A DNA stretch of 64,000 nucleotides from Terebella lapidaria (lineage: Eukaryota; Annelida; Polychaeta; Terebellida; Terebellidae): positions 39,852,157-39,916,156 of the forward strand of contig OX424562.1 of assembly GCA_949152475.1 (NCBI GenBank), in the 5' to 3' direction. Made by a program: the position numbers and the translations under genes. Position 1 is the stretch's first letter, and each line of letters opens with the position of its first letter. Positions 23,357 to 33,635 of the stretch are shown here, piece after piece. The notes under the pieces were generated by a model. It was not told the DNA's origin. It saw only the letters and a list, made by a program, of their open reading frames with translations, and searched no databases.

Positions 23357-24764
23357 TTAGCTTACCGGCCCTTTAGCTTACTGCCCTTTGGGTCGATATG
23401 CTATTCTCGTGGTTTTTCGTCCGTCGTACATCCGGGTCTGTAACTTTTTTTGACATGATGAATTTCCACATAAATTGGTCAGAACATACTTTGGGCCAGT
23501 ATCTAAAGACGTTTTCTTAATTTTTTGATTGAATCGTTTTTGTTGATTTGGTGACCATTTTTGACGAAAAATTGCCAATTTTGGACATTGGTGGCCATTT
23601 TCTCAAAAACTGTCTGATCAGTTTTGAGATTTTTGTTTTAAAACATTCCGCTTATATACGTCTATGTCGTGTATTTGTTCCGTTGCCCTTGAATCGCCGG
23701 TCTGCGTGTGACGGCTATTTTGATATTTTTACGGGTAGACAAAAACATTTTTTTTTGTCCCAAATCGAGTCACTATTTGGAGCCCCTGTTCGGAGCCCCT
23801 GAGGTGACATACCGAAAATATTTATTAATTCGTGCGCACGGTTTACCACGAATTGTTAAATCGTGCGCACAGATTAATAAATATTTTCAGTATGTCACTT
23901 CAGGAGCTCCGTAGTTTTGAGCCATTTCCAGCAAAAAAAATTTTTTTTTTGGCCATTCAAATTTTTTTTTTTACTTTTTTTGGAAAATTTCACCCAATTT
24001 TTAATGGGAGCTGTGCGGAGTAAACTCATATAACACTTCATGATAGAGCCTAAGTATTGGCACATTCAAATAGGAAATCCTATATTGCGGTTTGAGTGGT
24101 GACCTTGAATTTGACCTTCAATGACCTTAAAAGGTCAAAACGACCTTTTTTGTCGGAAAAAACAATGAATTTTGTCTTTGATTGCCATTTTCTCAAAATC
24201 TATTCAGTTTTCTTCAAAATCATGTATGAGATTCTCCTCATGTACCTTTGTGATGTGTATAAGTTTTGTTGCCTTTGAAATCACGGTCTGCGTGTGCCGG
24301 CCATTTTGATTTTTGGACGGGTCAGCGAAAAAATTTTTTTGTCCCAAATCGAGTCACTATTTCTTTTTGAGCCATCTCCAGGAAAAAAAAAAAAAAAATT
24401 GGCTATTGAAAAATTTTTGGGACTTTTTTGGGGGGAAAATTTCACCCAATTTTTCCTTCATAATGGGAATTTGCGGGGTAAACTCATAAAACCCTTCAAA
24501 ATAAAACCTAAGTATTGGGACCTTCAAATGGGAAATCATATATTGCGGTTTGAATGGTGACCTTGGATATGACCTTGAATGTCAAAATGACCATTTTTTT
24601 TTTTGGCGGCCATTTTCTCAAAATTTATTCAGACAATTTTCGAACATTTACGAACATGTTTCAACAATAGATTTTAACATCAGTGTAAAAGTTTATATAT
24701 TGGAAAATCAGTATTCTATGCTATTCTCATGATTGCCGGTAAGCTATAGCACCCTTAGTGCTAT
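23357..24764 (+). mobile_element. HINE/Helentron-like element, second terminal subfamily
   Basis: The 5' end is TAGCTTACCGG and the 3' end CCGGTAAGCTA, followed by a hairpin with arms TAGCAC and GTGCTA. Both the terminal repeat and the hairpin differ from the other copies but remain self-complementary. The interior shares blocks with the other copies (ggccattttctcaaaa, cccaaatcgagtcactat). A shortened TIR element lies at 23790-23913. Confidence 0.6.
23790..23913. mobile_element. TIR element B, internally deleted
   Basis: Both 25-bp ends are recognisable (left CGGAGCCCCTGAGG, right with two changes) but only a few array units remain, 124 bp in all. The flanks (cactattt on the left, gttttgagcc on the right) are the same host-repeat site as in element C. 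It is therefore most likely a deletion derivative carried in a duplicated host repeat. A stray GGAGCCCCTG precedes it at 23779. Confidence 0.7.
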
Positions 24765-24904
24765 GTTTTCTAATTTATGCGTAAGTCTTCTCATGATGTC
24801 CATTGTTGCCATTGAATCGCTGGTCTTTGTGTGGTGGCCATTTTCATTTTCTCTGACGGGTCGGGGATTTTGTTTTGTCTGAAGTCAAGTCACTATTTGT
24901 TTTG

Positions 24905-25472
24905 TACGGAGCCCCTGAGGTGACATACCGAAAATATTTTTTAATTCGTGCGCACGGTTTACCAATCCGTGCGCACGAATTACCAAACCGTGCGCACAAT
25001 TTAATAATTCATAGCCACGAATGAACAATCTGTGGTCACGATTTACTAATTCGTGGGCACGAAATATTAATTCGTGCCCACGAATTGGTAAATCGTGCCC
25101 ACGGATTAGTTATACCAATCCGTGGCCACGAAATACTAATTCGTGCTCACGAATTGTTAAATCGTGCCCACGAATTATTAAATAGTGCCCACGGATTGTT
25201 AAATCATGCCCACAGATTAGTTAAGGTAATCCGTGCGCACAGTTTACCAATTCGTGGCCACGGTTTACTAATTCGTGCGCACAGTTTACTAATTCGTGTG
25301 CACGGTTTACTAATTCATGCGCACGGTTTGCTAATTCGTGCGCACGGTTTACTAATTCATGGCCACGGTTTACCAATTCGTGGCCACAGTTTATTAATTC
25401 GTGCGCACGGTTTACTAATTCGTGCGCACGGATTAATAAATATATCTGGTATGTCACCTCAGGGGCTCCGTA
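24905..25472. mobile_element. TIR element C with 21-bp palindromic-array core
   Basis: 568 bp, bounded by TACGGAGCCCCTGAGG and its inverse. The 6-bp gttttg lies directly outside both ends (24899-24904 and 25473-25478). A related uninterrupted host sequence (cactatttctttttgagcc) is present at about 24351-24370. The array polarity changes near the middle, so the element is nearly an inverted repeat of itself. Confidence 0.85.
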
Positions 25473-25526
25473 GTTTTGAGCCATTTCCAACTAAAATTTT
25501 TTTTTTGCCATTGAAGAGCACCCCCG

Positions 25527-26505
25527 TACGGAGCCCCTGAGATGACACCAAAAATATTTATTAATTCGTGCACACGGCTTACCAATACGTGCGCACAGTT
25601 TACCAATCCGTGCGCACGAATTACCAAACCGTGCACACGATTTAACAAAGGCCACGAATTAACAATCTGTGGGCACAATTTACTAATTCGTGGGCACGAA
25701 ATACTAATTCGTGCCCACAAATTGGTCATACCAATCTGAAATACTAATTCGTGCTCACGAATTGTTAAATCGTGCGCACGAATTGTTGCATCATGCCCAC
25801 GAATTCTTAAATCGGCTCCACAGATTAGTTAGGGTAATCCGTGCGCACAGTTTACGAATTCGTGGCCACGGTTTACTAATTCGTGCGCACAGTTTACTAA
25901 TTTGTGCACACGGTTTACTAATTCGTGGCCACGGTTTACTAATTCGTGCGCACAGTTTACTAATTCATGCGCACAGATTAATAAATATATCTGGTATGTC
26001 TGAAAATATTTATTAATCCGTGCACACGATTTAACACTAATTTGTGGGCACAGAATACTAGTTCGTGGCCACGAAATACCAATTCGTGGACACAAAATAC
26101 TAATTCGTGGCAACGAAATACTAATTCGTGGGCACGAAATACTAATTCGTGGCCTCGAAGTACTAATTCGTGCGCACGGATTACCTTAACTAATCTGTGG
26201 GCATGATTTAACAATCTGTGTGCACGATTTAACAATTCGTGCGCACGAATTAGTGTTTCGTGGCCACGGATTGGTACAACTAATCTGTGGGCCCGATTTA
26301 CCAATTCGTGGGCACAAATTAGTAAATCGTGCCCACGGATTGTTAATTCGTGGCCACGAATTGTTAAATTGTGCGCACGGTTTGGCAATTCGTGCGCACG
26401 GATTGGCAATTCGTGCACACGGATTGGTAAACCGTGCACACGGATTGGTAAACCGTGTGCACGAATTAATAAATATTTTCGGTATGTCACCTCAGGGGCT
26501 CCGTA
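25527..26505. mobile_element. Composite TIR element D/E
   Basis: The left end TACGGAGCCCCTGAG is at 25527 and the intact right end at 26481-26505. At about 25990-26000 a right terminus is cut after GGTATGTC and runs directly into sequence normally found just inside a left terminus (GAAAATATTTATTAAT). Two arrays are thus joined head to tail inside one pair of full ends. Outer flanks do not match each other, which suggests recombination rather than simple insertion. Confidence 0.75.
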
Positions 26506-26714
26506 GTTTTGCACTTCAAGAATTTTATCTAATTTTTCCTTCACAATAGGAGCTGTTTCTATTTCTGCTTTTCTCTTTCTTCTTTTTTCCACATGCCCAA
26601 TAGGGGTAAGGGTGCGCGTCGGGTCAACCCCCCCCCCCCCCTCTCCCCCCTGAATCCACCAGTGCAGATCTTGTGATGGTCGGATGGATGTTGACTCCGG
26701 ATAACCTTGAGTAA

Positions 26715-27818
26715 TTCGTTCGCTTCCATAGGGTCCAGTTTGAAGTTTCAGGGTTCGCTTCCGTAAGGTTCCGTTTGAAGGTGCAGGGTTCGTTCCGTAG
26801 GGTTCAGTTTCAAGGTGCAGGGTTCGTTTCCGTACGGTTCGGTTTAAAGGCGCAGAGTTCGCTTCCATAGGGTTCAGTTTGAAAGTGCAGGGTTCGCTTC
26901 CGTAAGGTTCAGTCTGAAGGTGCAGGATTCTCTTCTGTAAGGTTCGGTTTGAAGGTGCAGGGTTAGTGTCTATAGGGTTCAGCTTGAAGGTGCAGGGTTC
27001 GCTTCCGTAGGGTTTCGTTTGAAGGTGCAGGGTTCGCTTCTGTAGGGTTCAGTCTCAAGGTGCAGGGTTCGTTTCCGTAGGGTTCGGTTTGAAGTTTAAG
27101 GGTTCGCTTCCGAAGGGTTTCGTTTGAAGGTGCAGGGTTCGCTTCTGTAGGGTTCAGTTTCAAGGTGCAGGATTCGTTTCCGTACGGTTCGGTTTGAAGG
27201 CGCAGAGTTCGCTTCCATGGAGTTCAGTTTGGAGGTGCAGGTTTCGTTTCCATAGGGTTCAATTTGAAAGTGCAGGGTTCGCTTCTGTAGGGTTCAGTTT
27301 GAAGGTGCAGGTTTCGTTTCCATAGGGTTCAATTTGAAAGTGCAGGGTTCGCTTCCGTAGGGTTCAGTTTGAAGGTGCATGGTTCGCTTGCGTAGTATTC
27401 AGTTTGAAAGTGCAGGGTTCGCTTCCGTAGGGTTCAGTTTGAAGGTGGAGGGTTCGCTTCCGTAGGGTTCAGTTTGAAGTTTTAGAGTTCGCTTCAGTAC
27501 GTTTCAGTTTGAAAGTGCAGGGTTCGCTTCCGTAGGGTTCAGTTTGAAGTTTTAGAGTTCGCTTCAGTACGGTTCAGTTTGAAAGTGCAGGGTTCGCTTC
27601 CGTGGGGTTCAGTTTGAAGTTTTAGAGTTCGCTTCAGTACGGTTCAGTTTGAAGGTGCAGGGTTCGCTTTTGTAAGGTTCGGTTTGAAGGTGCAGGGTTA
27701 GCGTCTTTAGGGTTCAGCTTGGAGGTGCAGGGTTTGTTTCCATGTGGTTCAGTTTGAATATGCATCGTTCGCTTCAGTAGGGTTTAGTTCGAAGGTGCAG
27801 GGTTCGTTTCCGTAGGAT
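26715..27818. repeat. 35-bp satellite array with a 70-bp higher-order segment
   Basis: About 31 tandem copies of a 35-bp unit containing GGTTCGCTTCCGTAGG and TTCAGTTTGAAGGTGCAG. Register is kept at exact 35-bp steps (for example 26891, 26926, 26961). Between 27471 and 27650 two unit variants alternate to make a 70-bp repeat present three times. Poly-C tracts flank the region at about 26629-26650 and 27869-27890. Confidence 0.9.
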
Positions 27819-27834
27819 GTAAAGATGCAGACTT

Positions 27835-28370
27835 ATGACACTCAGTAGATCTGAACGCCATGAGTAACCGCCCCCCCCCCCCCTCCCCCCACCCGTGTAC
27901 TGTGACTCCTGCACATCGATCGGCGTCCATGAGTATGGAACATCTGCACGGAAGCATACAATGAAACTGAAGATCATATTATGTCTGGATGTTGAACGAA
28001 ACCATCATAGTTGTTGACAAACTGCAAGAGCACCTCCAAATCTAGACTGCTTCAAACCAATACACTATTTTTCAATACTCTTTTGAAGGACGGAAAGTTT
28101 GATGGGATCTATAGATGAACTGGTCGCATCTATGCTATTAGAGTATATATATATCATTAGTTTTCAGCCCGGGTTCCAATCGAGACACGACGCTGTTTTA
28201 CAAAATATTGTAGGAACACTGCGCATGGTCAAAAGTTTTGGCGGGAAAATCTAACTTGATACAGCCGCATGGGGTGACAGACTAGATGCCAGTCAGTTTT
28301 GGTTGTGTGTGTAAGAAACACTGCTAAAAGATAATTATATATCGATGATTCATAAAAAAAATAATGAAAT
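27835..28370. other. Spacer between the 35-bp satellite and the DIRS element
   Basis: It holds a poly-C tract at about 27869 and AT-rich sequence. No coding signal is seen. The missing 3' end of the DIRS element would be expected here but is not recognisable. Confidence 0.4.
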
Positions 28371-28925
28371 TTACCACGAGATACCAGTGAGAACTAAATC
28401 TGACGAAAATCTGGTATGAGCTAGCTGAGTCTTAGCCAGAAATGAAGGGATAACCCCGAGAGTAACCGCGGAGCCATCTTCCTTCCAAAGAACTTTGGAA
28501 AAGTCAAGAGCATGAAGCTCACTTCTCCTCTTCCCCGAAGCTAAGGCCAGGAGGAACACGGTCTTGAACGTAAGAAACTTAAGCGACGCTCTCTCCAAGG
28601 GTTCAAACGGATCAGAGAGAAGACAATTTAGAACGAGCGATAGATCCCAGGTCGGGACGGGATTCCTCAACTTGGGTCTCTCCACCACAAAACTATTCAA
28701 CAAAGCGGACAAACTTGCATCCTGACCGAAATCAACCCCCGTTTTGGGTTTGATAGTTTTTGCAATCGCAGTCCTATAGCCTGCGAGCGTAGAGGGGGCT
28801 TTCCCCTCCTTGAACTTCTCAAGGAGAAACTCGGAAATCACAGGAGCAGTGACCTTGAAAGGACAAATGTTCCGGCCACGGCACCAAGCACAGAATCTCG
28901 TCCACTTGGATTGGTAGACTGCCAA
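28371..28925 (-). pseudogene. Truncated DIRS tyrosine recombinase
   Basis: A SAM-like N-terminal domain (YQSKWTRFCAWC, then STLAGYRTAI) leads to the first catalytic Arg (ALASGKRRSELHALD). The frame stops at 28371, before the second catalytic cluster H-x-x-R and the nucleophilic Tyr, so recombination activity is lost. Confidence 0.8.
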
Positions 28926-28929
28926 AGAA

Positions 28930-29870
28930 GATCGTCAATTAGTTCGGGCGATCCTAGCTGACACCTCTCTTGAAAAGCCCTTCTTTCGGTAACATCGCTC
29001 GACAAGAGCCACGCGTGTAGCTTGAGCGTGCCCGGGGCTTGATGGAAGCGATCTGACCGCGGCTGTTTTAACAGATCCGACCGATCTGGCAGTGGAATTG
29101 GGCTGTCCACCAACAACTCCAGAAGGTCCGGGAACCACGACTTCTGTGGAAGTTGTGGGGCAATGAGAATCATCCTGCTGCGATGAGCCTTGAACTTGGC
29201 TAGAACCTTGTCCAAGAGAATGGCAGGAGGAAAAGCATAAAGAAACATCCCGTCCCAATCCAGGGACATCGCGTCGACCGCCCATGCTTGATCGTCTGGG
29301 ATCGGGGACACAAACGTCGGAAGCTTGGTATTCCACCTCGTGGCGAACAGATCCACTGCAGGTCTGTCCCACAGGTGACAGATCGCCCGGAAGACTACCG
29401 GAGACAACGACCACTCCGTGGCCTGAATCTGGCCCCGACGAGACATACGATCGGCCCACACATTCATATAACCGGGAATGTGCCGGGCCCTGAGCGTGAT
29501 CCGGTGGTGGAAGCACCAGGTCAGCATCTCCACCGTCAACAAACACAGGGAAATGGACTTGGTCCCGCCCTGCTTGTTGACGTAAGCCACGACCGTTGAA
29601 TTGTCCGTGGCGAGCAAAACCACCTGGTCTGAGAACTGGTGCTCCCAATGCTGAAGCGCGAGAAACACGGCCCTCATCTCCAGCACATTGATATGGTCGT
29701 CCTGTTGTGACCGAGACCACCGACCCGAAATCTCTTGATCGTCCCAGTGAGCTCCCCATCCCTCCATACTGGCATCCATAAAGAGATGCCTGGAGGGAGG
29801 AGGCGGACGGAATGGAGCGCCCCGAAACAAATTGGCCGGGTCCAACCACCATCGCAGGTCTCGAACGACC
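28930..29870 (-). pseudogene. DIRS RNase H domain
   Basis: It contains FMDASMEGWGAHW, INVLEMRAVFLAL and LLATDNSTVVAYVNKQGG, which match the D-E-D RNase H motifs of DIRS/Ngaro pol, followed by the domain linking to the recombinase (WADRMSR, VDLFATRWNTKLP, AFPPAILL). The frame loses register with the recombinase around 28925. Confidence 0.8.
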
Positions 29871-31068
29871 TGGTCCTATAGTGAACCAACTGGGCCATGT
29901 CCCCCGTTGCCTGCAACCAGTTGGCATGAAGCTGCAACTGGAGGGACCGCATATGCAAGCGACCTAGAGGCACCATCTTCTCGGTCGCCGCTAATGTACC
30001 GATCAGAGACTGCCAACGCGAGGCTGGCTGAGGAACCCTGGTTAAGAAACCGCGGGACTGCTCTGATAACTTTGACCAACGTTCCTCCGTCGGGATAACA
30101 TAACCGGAGGTAGTCCGAAATCGATACCCCAAGAAAACGAAGTCTTGACGAGGAGATAAATCGGACTTTTTTTGATTGATTTTGAAGCCCATGGACTGAC
30201 ACGAATCCACAACCCACTGGGCCTGACGAAGCAAAGTTTGAGGGCACTGATGCCTGATCAACCAATCGTCGAGATACTGGTAGATCACAATGCCGTTCCG
30301 ATGGGCCAACACCTGTAGCTCCCGAACGCACATCGTAAAGATCCAAGGGGCGGTGGACAGACCGAAAGGCAACGCCCGAAACTGCCACACCTGGCCCTGA
30401 TAAAAGAACCTGAGGTATTTTCTGACGGACCTCCTCATAGGCACGTGAAAATAAGCATCCTTGAGGTCGATTGTCACGACCCAAGCCCCCAAGGACATAG
30501 CCGACCGTACCATCTCCGCCGTCTCCATGGTGAAGGTGGGAATAAGCAGATAACGGTTGAGAGCGGAAAGATCTATCACCGGCCTCCAACCGCCCGAAGC
30601 CTTCGGAACCACAAACAGGATACTGTAAAACCCCGGGGAGCTGCCCGAAACTGGTTCTAACCCTCGCTTTTGAATCATGGCCGAAATCTCGTCTATCAGC
30701 GCCTGACGCCTTTCCGGGTCGTGAGGCAACGAAAAAACCCTTGGAGTGAGCGTCAACGGAGGAAACTGTTCGAACCGTAGACCGAACTCCCGACGCAAGG
30801 TGGAGACGATCCAAGGACTGGCTCCTAGGTCTCGCCAACGAAGCCAAAAACCTCCTAGTCGCGCGCCGACAGGCTCGTTTATATCCAAGATATTTACTGG
30901 AGCGAGTGAACTTGGAGACTCGACCAGACGTGGGGGTCCCACGAGAGAAGATGAGGGTATTACCTGACTTCTTAGCCCCTGCTGGCTTTGCTGGGCTAGC
31001 TGGACGTCCGCGACCGCGACCTCCACGTCCACGCTGCCCCCCTCGCTGACCGCCGGCAGGGGCCCCAC
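29870..31068 (-). pseudogene. DIRS reverse transcriptase
   Basis: The DIRS-like entry region INEPVGARL and SPWIVSTLRREF precedes RT motifs VVPKASGGWRPVIDLSALN, TIDLKDAYFHVPM, LPFGLSTAPWIFT, the catalytic YQYLDDWLI and FLGYRF. It overlaps the end of gag by about 130 bp. A frame change near 29870 carries the protein into the RNase H frame; the last ~65 residues of the frame, to 29674, are out of register. Confidence 0.85.
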
Positions 31069-32790
31069 GAAAGGGCCGGTCCAGGGCCTTGCCTTTACCG
31101 CGCCCTACCGCTGAGGACCCAGCACCAGAGGAAGCTGACTGCTGCTGCTGCTGTGGGCGCTTACGCTGCTGCTGCTGCTGTAAAAGCATGCGGAACCATC
31201 TCTCCATAGCCTTAGACTGCATAAGGGAAGCGTCAGTCGAGGCCTTGGCCCGGTCCCGCTCCTCTTGACGAGACTTAAGGGCATCCACCTCGAGGTGAGC
31301 ATCCACAGGGAAGAGAAAAGGAGAGGCGGGCCCAGACTCCGGGAGAACTGGATGACCACGGAGCTTAGCCAGCAACTGGTCAGGGACCTTCAAGTCCAGA
31401 CGCTGGATCACGGAATCCCTCCGCCAAAGCTCCGATGTCCACCAGGCCGTGCAATCTAGGGAAACCTTATCCGCCACAGCCTTTCCCAACGACTGTAAGA
31501 GTCCAACAGAGCCATGGAGCACATCTGCGAGTTCAGAGCGATCGAGGTTCTCATTGTCCATGACCTGCTCATAACACGACGTCGTAGCCAGCGTGAGAGC
31601 ATGGACCATCCAATCCATCGATGAATCCACGGCCACGCCCAAACGTAAAGCAGCCTGGAAATCCGTCAACTGATTCCACGGGAGAGAAACAGTCTCAGGC
31701 ACAGAGAAGATCTCCTGTTCCTGTAGCTTGGAAGGCTCTGCATCCAGGACTGACGAAGAGTAAAAATCCTGGATCTTAGGCTTAGCCGGCAAGAGTCCAA
31801 GCTGAGGATGGCCACGTTTTGCCGTTTCCTCCACCCTAGCTGCCAACATGTTCCGAACACCCGGTGCTACCGGAAAGCGCAAAGCGTCACGAGGGACCTT
31901 GGGCTGCTGGAGATCCCGCTCCGTGAAAGAGCGCGCCCGCTTGGCTGGAGGTGGGGATGTTGACGCCAGATCCGGCCACTCCTCCCCAGTAAGCCTACGG
32001 ACATAATCCAGTTTATCGGCCCACGGGCGCTTAAAAGGATTATTTGACTCCTCCTCATCCTGGGAGCCGAGATCATCCTCACGGAGGCGCTTGGGACGAA
32101 CCAGACCCGAAGGACCCGGCAAAGGCACAATGCCGTCTTCCCGAGAGCTGTAGGGCAAATCCACCGAAGACTCCGCAGAAGGAGACGCCGCCGGAGGGGC
32201 CTGAAGCCGCTGGACATCAGGAACCTGGCGCGCCAGGAAAGAATCCAGCCTGTTCAGAAACTCAGACCTCATGGCTTGCATCTCCGCCTGAAACTCGCCT
32301 CGCGACAAAAAATGGGAGGAGACCCCCGGTATCGTGGACAAGGGAGTGCGGAACGGTGCCGTAGCCACAGACAGCGCAGAAACCGAGGCCGAAGGTGACG
32401 CAGACGTAGCCGCCACAGAGGCAGAAGTCGAAGGAGCAGCAGGCGCAGAATGCGTAGCATCCACTGAAGATGTAGAGGCAGTTACCTGGGATTCCATTGG
32501 AGCCGACGAAGCCGGGGGGTTGGAAACCCCTGGAAGGAGGGGAGATGACGGGACCTCCGCACCCTCAAAATCCTCCGCAATCTGCGGGAAAAATCTCACG
32601 TTAGAATCAAATGACACAGACTTGCGAGATGATTTGATGGAAGTAGTAACGCGAGTTTGTGGACGCGAATGCCATTGGTTAACTATAACCCTGGGAGACA
32701 GAGGATAGCCGGGCCTAAAACCCGTACCCGCCATTGAGCTCCGCTGGGATAACGGCCTAGGGGATCCACACCCTGAAACATGGAACAGAG
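30940..32790 (-). pseudogene. DIRS gag-like ORF, main part
   Basis: This is the central part of a frame open from 33004 to 29876. It covers a Ser/Ala-rich linker, a helical region (GEFQAEMQAMRSEFLNRLD), a gag core (PRDALRFPVAPGVRNMLAA, then TDFQAALRLGVAVD) and a Gln-rich then Arg/Gly-rich tail. Sequence of the same frame beyond about 30940 is an out-of-frame reading of the RT gene, and its first ~80 residues overlap the other gag frame. Overlap of gag with pol is normal in DIRS elements. Confidence 0.6.
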
Positions 32791-33635
32791 GTGAGGATAA
32801 AGGCCGAAACTGGTTCCCGGGAACCGAGGCACGGCTCCCGGGAACCGGTTCCCGGAAACCGATTCCCGGGAACCGTATGTACCGAACCAGCCAGAGTGGA
32901 GACAGCCGTAGCCGCCGCCGCCCCAGAGGAACGTGGCAAACCCAAGGCAGGAAACCGGCCCCCGGAATACGGGTATCCCGAGGCGCCAGACGCCTGAAGT
33001 CCACAAATTGAGACGTTGACGGAATTGAACCTACGGGTAGAGGACACCGAAGGCCGCATCCGAACAGAGCTCAATGCCAGGTAACCGGGGTCTATGGGCA
33101 TGTTTCGGCCCCTTGCCCGGCTACCCTCAGGCGGGACAGGGTTAGAGTTAACCAATGTCATACACGAAGTATGAATTGAAGAACTCGCGGTACTACCGCG
33201 GTAGTACTGGTTCCCGGGATCCGGCAAGCCGGGTCCCGGGAACCGAGGAAGGCTGAAAGAAGAGCATAAATCATTACTCACAGCAGATATCAAATGCAGT
33301 AAAGATAAATCCTGCTCCTCACGCTTCTGTATGGCCTGTTTATGTCTAGACCTAGCGCTAGAACTAGCCGAGGGACTTGGAAAGGGCGGGAGAGGTTTAC
33401 TCATCCTTTCTTGTTGAACGGCTCTAAGACCACGCAAGTAGTCTGACCACTCGTCGACCGACCAACTCCCACACAGACCACAAGTCGCCGTTGGCCGACA
33501 CAAAGATCTGCACATCCAGCAGGAAACGTGCAGCTCCCATTTCGGCAAAAACTGCTTACAGCCCGCGCACTTCATCTGGAAAATTCCAACATGAAAGAAT
33601 GGGGGCGGGCGATAATTGAGGAAACTAAGTAACAC
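32757..33635 (-). pseudogene. DIRS gag-like ORF, N-terminal part
   Basis: A Cys-rich N-terminus contains CAGC, CWMC and CGLC pairs before residue about 60, resembling zinc-binding N-termini of animal DIRS gag proteins, followed by a Ser/Arg-rich linker. The last third is coded by the minisatellite of TTCCCGGGAA palindromes (32811-32872 and 33207-33244). The frame then stops near 32757 and the protein continues in another frame. Confidence 0.6.

Larger units (their letters stand above)
28371..33635 (-). mobile_element. Defective DIRS-type (tyrosine recombinase) retrotransposon
   Basis: Read on the minus strand, the order is gag-like ORF, reverse transcriptase, RNase H, tyrosine recombinase, which is the DIRS-order arrangement. 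There is a frame change within gag, one between RT and RNase H near 29870, and one between RNase H and recombinase near 28925. The recombinase ends before its C-terminal catalytic residues. No split direct or inverted terminal repeats could be defined, so the outer limits are those of the coding part. Confidence 0.85.

Noticed and set aside
22147..26505. CRISPR-like array of regularly spaced palindromes
   Set aside because: The spacers are themselves near-constant AT-rich 11-mers, the array sits inside inverted terminal repeats, and the DNA is eukaryotic.
22030..26868. Long frames on both strands with heptapeptide repeats such as IRAHGLL
   Set aside because: The 21-bp repeat period is a multiple of three and lacks stops, so both strands stay open. 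The same DNA is a TIR element core, not a gene.
26963..27163. Minus-strand frames with NPTEANPAPSN repeats
   Set aside because: They are translation of the 35-bp satellite.
29876..30940. C-terminal third of the 1042-codon DIRS gag frame
   Set aside because: Over this stretch the real RT motifs are in another frame, so it is an out-of-register reading.
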